Source: Thioalkalivibrio nitratireducens DSM 14787 (GTDB taxonomy: Bacteria; Pseudomonadota; Gammaproteobacteria; Ectothiorhodospirales; Ectothiorhodospiraceae). From it: a DNA stretch of 64,000 nucleotides. The notes below the pieces were generated by a model, which was not told the DNA's origin, did no database searches, and saw only the letters and a list, made by a program, of their open reading frames with translations. Below are positions 8,850 to 18,996 of the stretch, piece by piece (position 1 is the stretch's first letter; every line of letters begins with the position of its first letter). The stretch lies in NCBI RefSeq assembly GCF_000321415.2, contig NC_019902.2, positions 3,748,501 to 3,812,500 on the forward strand. The letters run 5' to 3'. The translations under genes and the position numbers were made by a program.

Positions 8850-9577
8850 CCCAGCTCGCACTGGTCATCGACCTGAACGTCTGCGTCGGCTGCCATGCCT
8901 GCGTCACCAGCTGCAAGGAGTGGAATACCTCGGGCGACGCCGGCCCGCTGGTGGACCTGAACCCCTACGCCGCCGACCCGACCGGCACCTTCTTCAACCG
9001 GGTGCAGACCTTCGAGGTCGGCGAGTACCCGAACACCGAGACCGTGCATTTCCCGAAGTCCTGCCTGCACTGCGAGGAGCCGCCCTGCGTTCCGGTCTGC
9101 CCGACCGGCGCCTCGTACAAGCGCAAGGAGGACGGCATCGTGCTGGTCGACTACGACAAGTGCATCGGCTGCAAGTACTGCTCCTGGGCCTGCCCCTACG
9201 GCGTGCGCGAGGTCGATGCCCAGCGCAAGGTGATGACCAAATGCACCTTGTGCGTCGACCGGATCTACGACGACGCGCTGCCCGAGTGGGATCGCAAGCC
9301 GGCCTGCGTGCGCGCCTGCCCGACTCACGCACGCCTGTTCGGCGACATCCACGACCCGGATTCCGAAGTGTCGCAGGCGATCCGCGAGAACGGCGGTTAC
9401 CAGTTGATGCCGGAATGGGGAACCAAGCCGGCGAACCACTACCTGCCGCGGCACAAGACGCGAATCACCGTGCGCGAGGATGAACTCGAGCGCGCCGACA
9501 ACCCGCTGAAGATCGACAGCAAGCTTCCGAAGCCCGGGCGCGACGAACCCTCGCTCGACGACGTCACCAGCTGGTAA
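8846..9577 (+). CDS. soeB: SoeB-type iron-sulfur electron transfer subunit
   Basis: A 243-aa protein of the DmsB/PsrB ferredoxin class that carries electrons from the molybdenum subunit to the membrane anchor. Four cysteine clusters are visible: CVGCHACVTSC near residue 13, CLHCEEPPCVPVC near 74, CIGCKYCSWAC near 107, and CTLC...CVRAC near 132-157, consistent with four [4Fe-4S] centres. Translation starts at 8846 inside the soeA stop (ATGA), with AAAGGAGG just upstream. The C-terminal 40 residues are polar and have no cluster ligands. Confidence 0.92.
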   Translation: MTQLALVIDLNVCVGCHACVTSCKEWNTSGDAGPLVDLNPYAADPTGTFFNRVQTFEVGEYPNTETVHFPKSCLHCEEPPCVPVCPTGASYKRKEDGIVLVDYDKCIGCKYCSWACPYGVREVDAQRKVMTKCTLCVDRIYDDALPEWDRKPACVRACPTHARLFGDIHDPDSEVSQAIRENGGYQLMPEWGTKPANHYLPRHKTRITVREDELERADNPLKIDSKLPKPGRDEPSLDDVTSW

Positions 9578-9594
9578 CCACGGACGAACTGATC

Positions 9595-10578
9595 ATGCAT
9601 CCTGCTTTCTCGGTCATCTTCCTCACCACCTTGATCGGCGCCGGCCAGGGACTGTTCCTGGCGCTGTTTACGGTCGAGTCCTACGGCCTGCTCGAGCTCG
9701 TGCCCAGTCAGGGACCGGAGTTCTACGCTCATGGCAGCCTGCTGGCGCTGGCGCTGCTGGTGCTGGGTCTGTTCGCGTCGTTCTTTCATCTCGGGCGCCC
9801 CGAGCGCGCGTGGCGCACGGCGACCAAATGGCGTACCTCGTGGCTGTCGCGCGAGGTGATCGTGCTGCCGGCGTTCATGGCCGTCGTGTTCCTGTACGGG
9901 CTCGCGCACTGGACCGGCTTCAACCCGTCGCTGGGAACACTGCCGGGCGGGTACAACGTGCTGGCCACGGTGCTGCTCGGCGCCCTCGGTGCATTGCTCG
10001 CGTTCGCGCTGTTTCTGAGCACCGCGATGATCTACGCAGCGGTGAAGTTCCTGCAGGAATGGCATTCGCCGCTGACCGTGGTGAACTACACGCTGCTGGG
10101 TGGCGCGTCGGGCTTTACGCTGGCCGCCGCCTACGCCGCCTGGGCCCAGACTGACCTGGTGTCCTTCCTCGCCGGCTGGGCGATCATCCTGACGCTGCTC
10201 GCGCTGGTCAGCCGCGCCGCCTCGCTGATCCGCAACGCCCGGATCAAGCCGATCTCGTCGCTGCAGACCGCGATCGGCGTCAAGCACCCGCGCATCGAGC
10301 AGAAGTCGCAAGGCTTCATGGGCGGCTCGTTCAACACCCGCGAGTTCTTCCACCACCGCTCCGCCGGCTTCGTACGCGCAGTGAAATGGGCGTTCTTGAT
10401 CGGCGTGTTCGCGATCCCGGCGGCCCTGCTGGCGCTCGCGATGCTGATGACCGTGGACGCGACCCCCGTGCTGGTCGCCGCGTTCGCGGTGCAGTATCTG
10501 GGGCTGCTCGCCGAGCGCTGGTTCTTCTTCGCCCAGGCGAACCACCCGCAGAACCTCTACTACCAGTCGGTCGCCTGA
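9595..10578 (+). CDS. soeC: SoeC-type membrane anchor (DmsC/NrfD class)
   Basis: A 327-aa integral membrane protein with about eight hydrophobic helices, starting 17 bp after soeB. It matches the DmsC-like anchors that bind quinone and tie the SoeAB complex to the inner face of the cytoplasmic membrane. A long cytoplasmic loop (about residues 215-255, rich in Lys/Arg and His) precedes the last two helices. With soeA and soeB it makes a complete three-gene operon; the next gene is on the other strand. Confidence 0.9.
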   Translation: MHPAFSVIFLTTLIGAGQGLFLALFTVESYGLLELVPSQGPEFYAHGSLLALALLVLGLFASFFHLGRPERAWRTATKWRTSWLSREVIVLPAFMAVVFLYGLAHWTGFNPSLGTLPGGYNVLATVLLGALGALLAFALFLSTAMIYAAVKFLQEWHSPLTVVNYTLLGGASGFTLAAAYAAWAQTDLVSFLAGWAIILTLLALVSRAASLIRNARIKPISSLQTAIGVKHPRIEQKSQGFMGGSFNTREFFHHRSAGFVRAVKWAFLIGVFAIPAALLALAMLMTVDATPVLVAAFAVQYLGLLAERWFFFAQANHPQNLYYQSVA

Positions 10579-10629
10579 TCCTGTCTGGAGGCGGGGGCAG
10601 GCGCGCATTTCCAGGCTTGCCGGCCCGCG

Positions 10630-11796
10630 CTACCCCGCGGGCCAGTAGTCGGTGGCGATGCCGTCGCCGAGGTCGGCCTCGATCAGGCGCTGGCGCACCT
10701 CGAGCAGTTTCTCGATCAGCGCCGGCTCGCTGCGCTCGTAGGCCGCGGCGTCCGGTACCCGGTTGACCACCACGCCCAGCAGCTCCGTGATCGCGTTGCC
10801 GATCGAGTTCTGGCTGATGGTCACGATCAGCCGGCCGTCGTCGTTGCGGTAGATCAGCTGCTTGAACGCCGGCTGCCAGCGGATCGCGTTCGCGTAGCGC
10901 GCGTCGTGGATGCAGCGGTCGCGGACCTTTTTCGCGGTCTTCAGGAAGTCGTTGTTGAACAGCAGCACTTCCTCGACATGATGCGGGAAATGCACGTCCG
11001 CGGGCATCGGCGCGTTGCGGGTCGAGACCTGCGAGAAGAACGTGCGGTAGAAGTCGAGAAAGCCCTTCAGGATCGCGTCGTACTCGCGCCAGAAGCGGAT
11101 GTCCTGCAATGCCGCAGCGCCGCCCTGGATCTCCCAGCTCGGAAGCCCCTGCGGATACCCGGTCAGGTCAAGCCGCGCATGTTCGTCCGCGGCCGGCTTC
11201 AGGATCTCCAGCTCCAGCGCCCGGGTGAAGAATTCGCGGTAGACATCGCGCATGTACTGCTGGAACAGGCTGTGCTGACCACCGTCGGTCAGGTTGGGGT
11301 TCGCGGGGTCGGCGAGGCGTGCCTGCCGCAGCTCGCCCATCGGAAACACGATGAAATGGTTGTGCAGCATCCGAATGCTCGGCACCCCGGGCGCGGTCAG
11401 CGGCCAGGTCGCATCCAGGCTCGCCTCGCCGGCCAGCACCAGCACATCCGCCGGGTCCGGGTACCGCTCCAGCATGTACTCGATCAGGATCCCGTTCATC
11501 CGGTTCCACACGTGCCGCACCGCGGCCGGCACCTGGGTCCGCCGCACCGGGCGGCCGAGCGGATCCAGAATGACCTTCGAGGTGTTGTAGATGATCGAGC
11601 AATCGAACTCGTTGCTGTGCCCCAGCGCCTTGCGGTAGAGCAGCAGGTTTTCCGGATTCGCAAGCAGACCGTTGTTGTGCACCAGATCCGCCAGGTTCTC
11701 GGTGCTGTTGAAGAACTCGTTGGGTTTCATCCCCTCCGGGATTTCCAGCGGGATCGGGCGGAACGGGGTGGTGATTTCGCGTGGACCTGCTTGCAT
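10630..11796 (-). CDS. Conserved-looking protein of unknown function beside soeABC
   Basis: A 388-aa soluble protein that I cannot assign to a family. It has no signal peptide or membrane helix. A short hydrophobic strand with paired histidines, RMLHNHFIVFP near residue 145, recalls the HxH strand of HIT/GalT-type nucleotidyltransferases, but the diagnostic Gln or third His is absent. A later HFPHHVEEVLLFNND segment adds two more His and acidic residues that could bind metal. It ends 51 bp from soeC, convergent with it, and is divergent from adk. Codon usage matches the surrounding core genes. Confidence 0.75.
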   Translation of the reverse strand: MQAGPREITTPFRPIPLEIPEGMKPNEFFNSTENLADLVHNNGLLANPENLLLYRKALGHSNEFDCSIIYNTSKVILDPLGRPVRRTQVPAAVRHVWNRMNGILIEYMLERYPDPADVLVLAGEASLDATWPLTAPGVPSIRMLHNHFIVFPMGELRQARLADPANPNLTDGGQHSLFQQYMRDVYREFFTRALELEILKPAADEHARLDLTGYPQGLPSWEIQGGAAALQDIRFWREYDAILKGFLDFYRTFFSQVSTRNAPMPADVHFPHHVEEVLLFNNDFLKTAKKVRDRCIHDARYANAIRWQPAFKQLIYRNDDGRLIVTISQNSIGNAITELLGVVVNRVPDAAAYERSEPALIEKLLEVRQRLIEADLGDGIATDYWPAG

Positions 11797-11957
11797 GGAT
11801 GGGGTCGCAACCTCGTTCTAGGGGCACGAACGGCGGCTGTCGCCCGGCCGTTGCGCACGTGAGCCTTGTGCCTGCCACAGCAGACCCTGTACTGTACCGC
11901 CCCGCAGTGCGCCGGGCCGCACGGGCCCGGAACCATACCATATTCACCACCCGCTGA

Positions 11958-12623
<666 letters not shown>

Positions 12624-12653
12624 TCCTCTCCCCCGCTCCCAGGGAAGGACCGG

Positions 12654-12694
12654 GGAGAAAAGAAAGCCCCTCCCCCGCGGGCGGGGAAGGGGCT
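12654..12694 (-). terminator. Rho-independent terminator after the phosphofructokinase gene
   Basis: On the minus strand, AGCCCCTTCCCC pairs with GGGGGAGGGGCT, followed by TTTCTTTTCT. It sits 30 bp past the phosphofructokinase stop. The opposite strand lacks a T-tract, so it probably serves only the leftward gene. Confidence 0.7.
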
Positions 12695-12723
12695 GGTGGG
12701 GCGTGCCCGGGCAGGGAGGGTGT

Positions 12724-13932
12724 TCAGCCCTGCAGCACCTTCGACACCAGGTTCTGGCGCAGGCGGTACGCATCGGGCATGCCCGAACCCAGCAGCGGCC
12801 GCAGGTACAGCCGGAAGGCATCGGTCACATCGGTGCCGGACTCGGAGATGAACTCATCCGGCATCACCTTGGTCTTGCCGGCCACCGCTTCCAGCGGCGC
12901 GAGCCGATAGTCGACCGAGTAGAAACCGGTGCGCTCGATCACCACCGAACCGTCGCGGTCGCCCCACATCGCGTACTGCACCGCCTTCTCGCCGACTTCC
13001 CGCGCCTCGCGCTGATCGACGTCGGACACACAGCCGATGAACGAGCGCTGCACGTAACCGAAGGTGTCACCGCGCACGCGCTTGACCCCCAGCTTGGTCC
13101 GGATCTCGTCGCAGAGCATGTCGGCCAGTGCACCGGTGCCGGACAACTGCACGTTGCCGTGCGCGTCCTTCTCGACGTCCTTCGCGAGCTTGACCGCAAT
13201 CGGCACGCCTTCGGCATCATGGATGCCTTCGCTGACCGCGATCACGCAACGGCCGTAGCGATCCATCGTCGCCTTCACGTCGGCGAGGAACTTGTCCACC
13301 TCGAACACGCGTTCCGGCAGGTAGATCAGGTGCGGGCCGTCGTCCGGGAACTTCTTGCCCAGCGCCGAGGCAGCAGTCAGAAAACCGGCATGTCGACCCA
13401 TCACCACCGCAAGGTAGATGCCCGGAAGCGCGTTGTTGTCGAGGTTCGCGCCGATGAAGGCCTGAGCGACGAAGCGCGCGGCGGACGGGAATCCGGGAGT
13501 GTGGTCGTTCTCGACCAGGTCGTTGTCGATCGTCTTCGGAATGTGCACGCTGCGCAGCGGGTAGTTGGCCTTGCGCGCCTCCTCGCTGACGATGCGCACC
13601 GTGTCCGACGAGTCGTTGCCGCCGATATAGAAGAAGTAGTTGATTTCGTGCGCCTGCAAAACCTTGAAGATCTCCTGGCAGTACTTCAGGTCGGGCTTGT
13701 CGCGGGTGGAACCGAGCGCCGACGAAGGTGTATTCGCGACCATCTCGAGGTTGTGCGTCGTTTCCTGGGTCAGATCGAGGAATTCCTCGTCGACGATGCC
13801 GCGCACACCATGGAACGCACCGTAGACCAGTTCGACGTTGTTGAACTTGCGGGATTCGAGCACCGCACCGACCATCGACTGATTGATTACCGCCGTCGGG
13901 CCCCCGCCCTGGGCGATCAGAACCTTAGCCAT
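12724..13932 (-). CDS. Pyrophosphate-dependent 6-phosphofructokinase
   Basis: Reversible PPi-fructose-6-phosphate phosphotransferase, 402 aa. The phosphate-donor loop reads GGND at residues 104-107, where ATP-dependent enzymes have GGDG; the Asp favours PPi. The substrate motif PKTIDND is at 132-138 and MGRHAGFLTA is present, both typical of the group. In methylotrophs and autotrophs such enzymes also act on sedoheptulose phosphates of the Calvin cycle and regenerate PPi. That could feed Sat, which needs PPi, but this link is inference. It is divergent from moaA. Confidence 0.93.
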   Translation of the reverse strand: MAKVLIAQGGGPTAVINQSMVGAVLESRKFNNVELVYGAFHGVRGIVDEEFLDLTQETTHNLEMVANTPSSALGSTRDKPDLKYCQEIFKVLQAHEINYFFYIGGNDSSDTVRIVSEEARKANYPLRSVHIPKTIDNDLVENDHTPGFPSAARFVAQAFIGANLDNNALPGIYLAVVMGRHAGFLTAASALGKKFPDDGPHLIYLPERVFEVDKFLADVKATMDRYGRCVIAVSEGIHDAEGVPIAVKLAKDVEKDAHGNVQLSGTGALADMLCDEIRTKLGVKRVRGDTFGYVQRSFIGCVSDVDQREAREVGEKAVQYAMWGDRDGSVVIERTGFYSVDYRLAPLEAVAGKTKVMPDEFISESGTDVTDAFRLYLRPLLGSGMPDAYRLRQNLVSKVLQG

Positions 13933-14102
13933 CCCATCCTCCTTCTGTATGCTATTGAAGCGAAAAGAAATCCGTGCCCCGCTCCGGCGGGAGCCGGTCG
14001 CGACTATACGCGATCCGTCCCGGGGCCGGTAGGGGTGGGAAGTACGGTGGTACCTCTTCCGGGAACTGGCGGCGCGCGGAATGCAGACTATCCTTGAATG
14101 CC

Positions 14103-15089
14103 ATGAGTGATCATGCGCTGACAGACCCCTTCGGCCGCCGGATCGAGTACGTCCGGGTATCGGTCACCGACCGTTGCGACCTGCGGTGCTTTTACTGCAT
14201 GCCCCGCGGCTTCCGCGATTTCGAAGAGCCCGAACACTGGCTCACGTTCGACGAACTCGAGCGGGTGATGGCGGCGTTCGCGCGGCTCGGCACGCGGCGC
14301 ATCCGCCTGACCGGCGGCGAGCCGCTGGTGCGCAAGGATCTGCCGGCCCTGGCCCGGCGCCTGTCGGCCCTGCCCGGTGTCGACGACATTTCCCTGTCCA
14401 CGAACGCGACCCGGCTCGCCCGCGAGGCCGAGGCACTGCGCGGCGCAGGCGTTCGCCGCATCAACGTCAGCCTCGACTCGCTAAAACCCGAGGTCTTCAG
14501 GCAGGTCACCGGCGGCAAGCTGGAAAAGGTGCTCGACGGACTGATGGCCGCGAAAGCGGCGGGTTTCCGCCCGATCAAGATCAACATGGTGATGATGGGC
14601 GGCATCAACGACGGCGAAGCCGAGGACATGGTCGAGTTCTGCCTCGAGCACGGCTTCACGCTGCGCTTCATCGAAACGATGCCGATGGGAGACACCGGGC
14701 GCGAGGCGAGCGGGCATTTCGTCGACCTGCAGCAACTGAAGGCGCGCCTTGGGCGCCGCTTCGACCTGCTGCCCGGGGTCATGCCCGGCGGCGGACCCGC
14801 GCGCTACGTGCAGGTGGCCGGCACCGACCTGCACATCGGGTTCATTACACCAATCTCGCAGCATTTCTGCGCGACCTGCAACCGCGTGCGACTCTCGGTG
14901 GACGGCACGATCTACACCTGCCTCGGCAACGAGCACAGCCTGCAACTGCGGCCCCGACTGCGCGCCGAGTGTTCGGATGCGGACATCGACGACGCGATCC
15001 GCGAAGCGATCGCGCTGAAGCCCGAGCGGCACGAGTTCCACGAGAAGCCCGAGAAGGTGCTGCGCTTCATGTCGATGACCGGCGGCTGA
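14103..15089 (+). CDS. moaA: GTP 3',8-cyclase MoaA (molybdenum cofactor synthesis)
   Basis: Radical-SAM enzyme for the first step of molybdopterin synthesis, 328 aa from the ATG at 14103. The N-terminal cluster is Cys25-x3-Cys29-x2-Cys32. A second C-terminal cluster (CATCNRVRLSVDGTIYTC) is intact, and the chain ends in the essential Gly-Gly. The frame is open further upstream, but codons before 14103 look non-coding. The cofactor is needed by SoeA in the same window, which gives a metabolic but not an operonic link. Confidence 0.96.
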   Translation: MSDHALTDPFGRRIEYVRVSVTDRCDLRCFYCMPRGFRDFEEPEHWLTFDELERVMAAFARLGTRRIRLTGGEPLVRKDLPALARRLSALPGVDDISLSTNATRLAREAEALRGAGVRRINVSLDSLKPEVFRQVTGGKLEKVLDGLMAAKAAGFRPIKINMVMMGGINDGEAEDMVEFCLEHGFTLRFIETMPMGDTGREASGHFVDLQQLKARLGRRFDLLPGVMPGGGPARYVQVAGTDLHIGFITPISQHFCATCNRVRLSVDGTIYTCLGNEHSLQLRPRLRAECSDADIDDAIREAIALKPERHEFHEKPEKVLRFMSMTGG

Positions 15090-15294
15090 ACGTAGCTGGC
15101 GGCATGTGCCCCCAGCCACCCGATCGGATGGTTGTGCGGCCGTAAAGCATGAGTCCTGCTCCGTACCGCAACGACCGACGAGCGCAGCGTCATCCGCCGG
15201 GCGGGCCTCCCGCCAGCCGACCATGCTTGCTCGCACGGCTCATGACGGGCTGCTGCCGCCTCCGCTCGGCCATTCGTTGCGCTTTTCGGCGCAG

Positions 15295-16663
15295 TCAGTC
15301 GACCCAGAGGCTCTTTGCGTTCACGAACTCGCGGATGCCGAGCCCCGCAAGCTCGCGCCCGTAGCCGGAATCCTTGACCCCCCCCGAACGGCAGCCGCGG
15401 ATCGCTGCGCACGATGCCGTTCACGAACGCGCAGCCGCATTCCAGGCGGCGTGCGAGCGCCTCGCCACGCACGCGGTCCCGGGTCCACACGCTGCCGCCG
15501 AGCCCGTACCGCGACGCGTTGGCGAGGCGGACCGCCTCGTCCGCGTCCGCCGCGCGGGTGACCGCGGCCACGGGACCGAAGGTCTCCTCGTCGAACGCTG
15601 CCATGCCGGGCCGCACGCGGTCGAGCAGCGTCGGCGCATAGTAGAAACCGGGACGGTCGAGCCGCTCACCGCCCGCGAGGCAGACCGCGCCGACCTCCAC
15701 GCTGCGGGTCACCTGGCCGTGCAGCTCGTCACACAGATCCGCGCGCGCCAGCGGACCGAGATCGGTGTCCTCGGCCATCGGATCGCCGACCTTCATCCGC
15801 TCGATCCCGGCCTGCAGCCGCGCGACGAACTCGTCGGCGACGTCCGCCTCGACGATGAACCGCTTCGCGGCGATGCAGGTCTCGCCGTTGTTCTGAAAAC
15901 GCGCTTTCAGCGCCTGCCCGACGGTCCGGTCGAGGTCCGCATCCGCGAGCACGATGAACGCATCGGAGCCCCCCAGTTCGAGCACCGTCTTCTTCAACGC
16001 CTTGCCGGCCGCGGACGCGACCGCGCGCCCGGCGCCCTCGGACCCGGTGAGGCTGGCACCCCGCACCCGGGGATCGGCGATCACGCCGGCGACCGCGTCG
16101 GAGCGGATGGCCAGATTCCGGAACACGCCCTCGGGGTAACCCGCCTCCAGGAACACCTGCTCAAGCGCCGCCGCGCAACCGGGCACGTTTGCCGCGTGCT
16201 TCAGCAGCACGGTGTTGCCCGCCAGCGTCGCGGGGATGGCCTGCCGCAGCACCTGCCAGTACGGGAAGTTCCAGGGCATCACCAGCAGGATCGGGCCCAA
16301 CGGCTGCCAGGCGATCAGCGAACGCCCCGCATCCGTCGGCACCCTCTTGTCGGCAAGGAAGCCGGGGCCGTCCACGGCGTAATAGTCGCAGGCGACCGCG
16401 CATTTCTCGATTTCGGCCCGGGCTTCGGCGAGGCGCTTGCCCATTTCGGCGGTCGCCTGCCGGGCAAGCGGGGCCGCCTGTGCACGCAGCACCGCCGCGA
16501 GGCGTTGCAGCGCCTGAACCCGCTCGCCCAGCGGGACCGCCGCCCAGTTGGGGAAACGTTCCTCCGCTCGGGCAAGCGACGCTTCCAACCCGTCGGCCGA
16601 CAGCACCGGGAACGTGCCGAACCGCTCTCCGGTGGCAGGATTGATGCTGATCAATTCGTCCAT
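15295..16663 (-). CDS. NAD(P)-dependent aldehyde dehydrogenase, frameshifted near its C-terminus
   Basis: A 455-aa succinate-semialdehyde-dehydrogenase-like (GabD/Sad) enzyme if one base is corrected. Catalytic E229 (LELGG) and C263 (NNGETC) are present. In the minus-strand reading, LPFGG should continue as V-KDSGYGREL and end ...AKSLWVD at 15295. The run of eight C at 15378-15385 (G on the coding strand) is one base longer than that frame needs, so the uncorrected frame runs on into non-coding sequence. This is either a genuine +1 mutation or slippage in sequencing. Without correction the last ~30 residues, including the dimer-stabilising tail, are lost. Confidence 0.85.
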
Positions 16664-16784
16664 GGCGTCGCCCTCGTCTGGTTCGCCGCCGGTATGCGGC
16701 GCGTGTGGCGCGTGTGGCGCTGGTCGATGCACGGTAGTATAGAGGGGTACGCTAAGCGATTCCGGGACGGGAGTTGTGCACGCC

Positions 16785-17726
16785 ATGTCGATCAAGAGTG
16801 TTTGCCTCCTCGGGGGCACCGGCTTCGTCGGACGCCACATCGTCGCGCGCCTGACCGACAGGGGCATGGCCGTTCGCGTACTGACGCGCCACATGGAACG
16901 GCATCGCGACCTGAAGGTCATGCCCGAGGTGGACCTGGCCGCGGGCGACCCGCACGATCCGGCCACGTTGGAAGATTTCTTTGCCGGGGCCGATGCGGTC
17001 ATCAACCTCGTCGGGATCCTGAACGAGAAGGGTCGCGACGGGTCCGGGTTCCGGAAGGCCCATATTGAGCTGACCGAGAAGGCGCTGGCGGCCGCGACCG
17101 ACCAGGGCTTGCGCCGGTTCGTGCAGATGAGCGCGCTGAAGGCGGACATGCCCGATCCGCCGAGCCAGTACCTGCGCAGCAAGGCCGAGGCCGAACGTGC
17201 GGTATTCGCCGCCAGCGCGTTCCCGGTCACGGTGTTCCGCCCCTCGGTGATCTTCGGACCCGAAGATTCGTTCCTGAATCGCTTCGCCGGGCTGCTGAAG
17301 ATCGCGCCGTTCATGCCGCTGGCACGCGCCGAGGCCCGCTTTGCACCGGTCTTCGTCGGTGACGTCGCCGACCACTTCGTGAACTGCCTCGACGATCCGG
17401 CCACGTTCGGCAAAGGGTTCGAGCTCTGCGGTCCGCGCATCTACACGCTGCGCGAACTGGTGCGCTACACCGCGCGCCTGACCCGGCGGCGGCGCCCGAT
17501 CGTGCCGCTGCCAGGCTGGGCCGGCCGACTGCAGGCTACGGTGTTCGAGTTCGTTCCTGGCAAGCCGCTGTCGCGCGACAACCTCGCGTCGCTGTCGGTG
17601 GACAGCGTCTGCACCGGCGAGACCCTGCCCTGCCCGACCCTGCTCGAGGCCGTGGCCCCCGCCTACCTCGGCCAGGAGGGCCATCAGGCCCGGATGCAGC
17701 GCCTGCGTACCGGAACGCGCGAATAG
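16785..17726 (+). CDS. NDUFA9/YfcH-like NAD(P)-binding oxidoreductase
   Basis: A 313-aa atypical short-chain dehydrogenase. The Rossmann motif is LLGGTGFVGRHI near the N-terminus, and the YxxxK pair of classical epimerases is represented by YLRSK. It resembles the NDUFA9-like NAD(P)H-binding proteins linked in eukaryotes to complex I and in bacteria to ubiquinone or lipid metabolism. The exact reaction is unknown. I chose ATG-16785, 11 bases after GGGAG; an in-frame GTG at 16776 is possible. It lies 25 bp before cca, in the same direction. Confidence 0.85.
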   Translation: MSIKSVCLLGGTGFVGRHIVARLTDRGMAVRVLTRHMERHRDLKVMPEVDLAAGDPHDPATLEDFFAGADAVINLVGILNEKGRDGSGFRKAHIELTEKALAAATDQGLRRFVQMSALKADMPDPPSQYLRSKAEAERAVFAASAFPVTVFRPSVIFGPEDSFLNRFAGLLKIAPFMPLARAEARFAPVFVGDVADHFVNCLDDPATFGKGFELCGPRIYTLRELVRYTARLTRRRRPIVPLPGWAGRLQATVFEFVPGKPLSRDNLASLSVDSVCTGETLPCPTLLEAVAPAYLGQEGHQARMQRLRTGTRE

Positions 17727-17751
17727 GTCTCCGGGTCGGAAGCTAGCCGTC

Positions 17752-18996
17752 ATGGAGACCTACCTGGTCGGCGGAGCCGTGCGGGACCGCCTGCTGGGCC
17801 GCCCCGTGCGCGAGAAGGACTACGTGGTTGTCGGGGCCACCCCGGCGGAGATGGAGGCACGCGGCTTCCGCCCCGTGGGCCGCGATTTTCCGGTCTTCCT
17901 GCACCCGCAGACGCACGAGGAATACGCGCTGGCGCGCACCGAGCGCAAGACTGCGAGGGGCTATCACGGCTTCCGCTTCAACGCCGCACCCGAGGTCACG
18001 CTGGAGCAGGATCTCGCGCGCCGCGACCTGACCATCAATGCGATCGCCGAGGCCGCCAACGGCGGGCTGATCGACCCGTTCGGTGGCCAGGCCGATCTGC
18101 AGGCCCGGGTGCTGCGCCACGTGTCGCCGGCCTTTGCCGAGGATCCGGTGCGCCTGCTGCGGGTCGCACGGCTCGTGGCACAGCTATCCCCCTTCGGTTT
18201 CACCATCGCGCCCGAGACCGAGGCCCTGATGCGCGAACTGGTGACCAGCGGCGAGGTCGACGCGCTGGTTCCCGAACGGGTCTGGGCCGAGTGCGAGAAA
18301 GCGCTGTCAAGTCCCGCCCCGCTTCGATTCTTCGAGGTGTTGCGGGCCACCGGAGCGCTCGAAGTGCTGTTCCCGGAACTGGCCCGGCTGTTCGGAGTGC
18401 CGCAGCCGCCACGCTACCACCCGGAGATCGACACCGGGGTGCATACCTTCCTGGTGTTGGAGCAGGCCACGCGGTTGAGCGAGAGCCCCGAGGTGCGGTT
18501 CGCAGCCCTGGTACACGACTTGGGCAAGGGCACGACCCCGGCCGAAATCCTGCCCGGCCATCACGGCCACGAGGAACGCGGCGTGCAGCTGATCCGGGAA
18601 CTGGCGCAGCGCCTGCGCATCCCGAAGCGCCACCGCGACCTCGCGATCAAGGTGGCGCGGCACCATGGGCTGGTCCACCGGGTGTTCGAACTGCGCCCCG
18701 CAACGCTACTGAAACTGATCGAAGGCCTCGACACGCTGCGCCGGCCCGAAGGCCTGGAACCCTTTCTCCTGGCGGTCGAGGCCGATTTCCGGGGGCGTGC
18801 CGGATTCGCCACCCGTCCCTACCCGCAAGCCGATGCGGTGCGCCGGGCAGCCCGTGCGGCCGCCGGGGTATCACCCGAACCGCTTACCCGGGAAGGGCTG
18901 CGGGGTGCGGCCCTGGGCACCGCGCTGCGCCGGGCGCGCATCCGCGCCATCGCCGAACTGCGCCTGCAGGACGAGGCTCCGAACGGACCCGGCTGA
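17752..18996 (+). CDS. cca: Multifunctional CCA tRNA nucleotidyltransferase
   Basis: Adds or repairs the 3'-CCA of tRNA; 414 aa, the gammaproteobacterial form that also carries an HD phosphohydrolase domain. GGAVRDRLLG (residues 7-16) and EKDYVVVG (21-28) form the nucleotidyltransferase core, and RRDLTINAIA is the template arm. The HD domain has VHDLGKG followed by HHGHE and a later HHGLVH. The metal pair reads E-x-D instead of D-x-D at 21-23. Both tRNA genes in this window already encode CCA, so here the enzyme would mainly repair ends. Confidence 0.95.
   Translation: METYLVGGAVRDRLLGRPVREKDYVVVGATPAEMEARGFRPVGRDFPVFLHPQTHEEYALARTERKTARGYHGFRFNAAPEVTLEQDLARRDLTINAIAEAANGGLIDPFGGQADLQARVLRHVSPAFAEDPVRLLRVARLVAQLSPFGFTIAPETEALMRELVTSGEVDALVPERVWAECEKALSSPAPLRFFEVLRATGALEVLFPELARLFGVPQPPRYHPEIDTGVHTFLVLEQATRLSESPEVRFAALVHDLGKGTTPAEILPGHHGHEERGVQLIRELAQRLRIPKRHRDLAIKVARHHGLVHRVFELRPATLLKLIEGLDTLRRPEGLEPFLLAVEADFRGRAGFATRPYPQADAVRRAARAAAGVSPEPLTREGLRGAALGTALRRARIRAIAELRLQDEAPNGPG

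Noticed and set aside
5964-8861. Very long open frame antisense to soeA (965 codons)
   Set aside because: It mirrors the codons of soeA in GC-rich DNA, is rich in Arg, His, Val and Asp without any domain, and has no ribosome-binding site. The same holds for the long antisense frames over pfp, aldehyde dehydrogenase, uup, glnA and the SLC13 gene.
17812-17823. E-x-D instead of D-x-D in the CCA enzyme active site
   Set aside because: Glu can replace the first Asp in related gammaproteobacterial enzymes as far as I recall, and all other motifs are intact, so I do not treat it as a defect.
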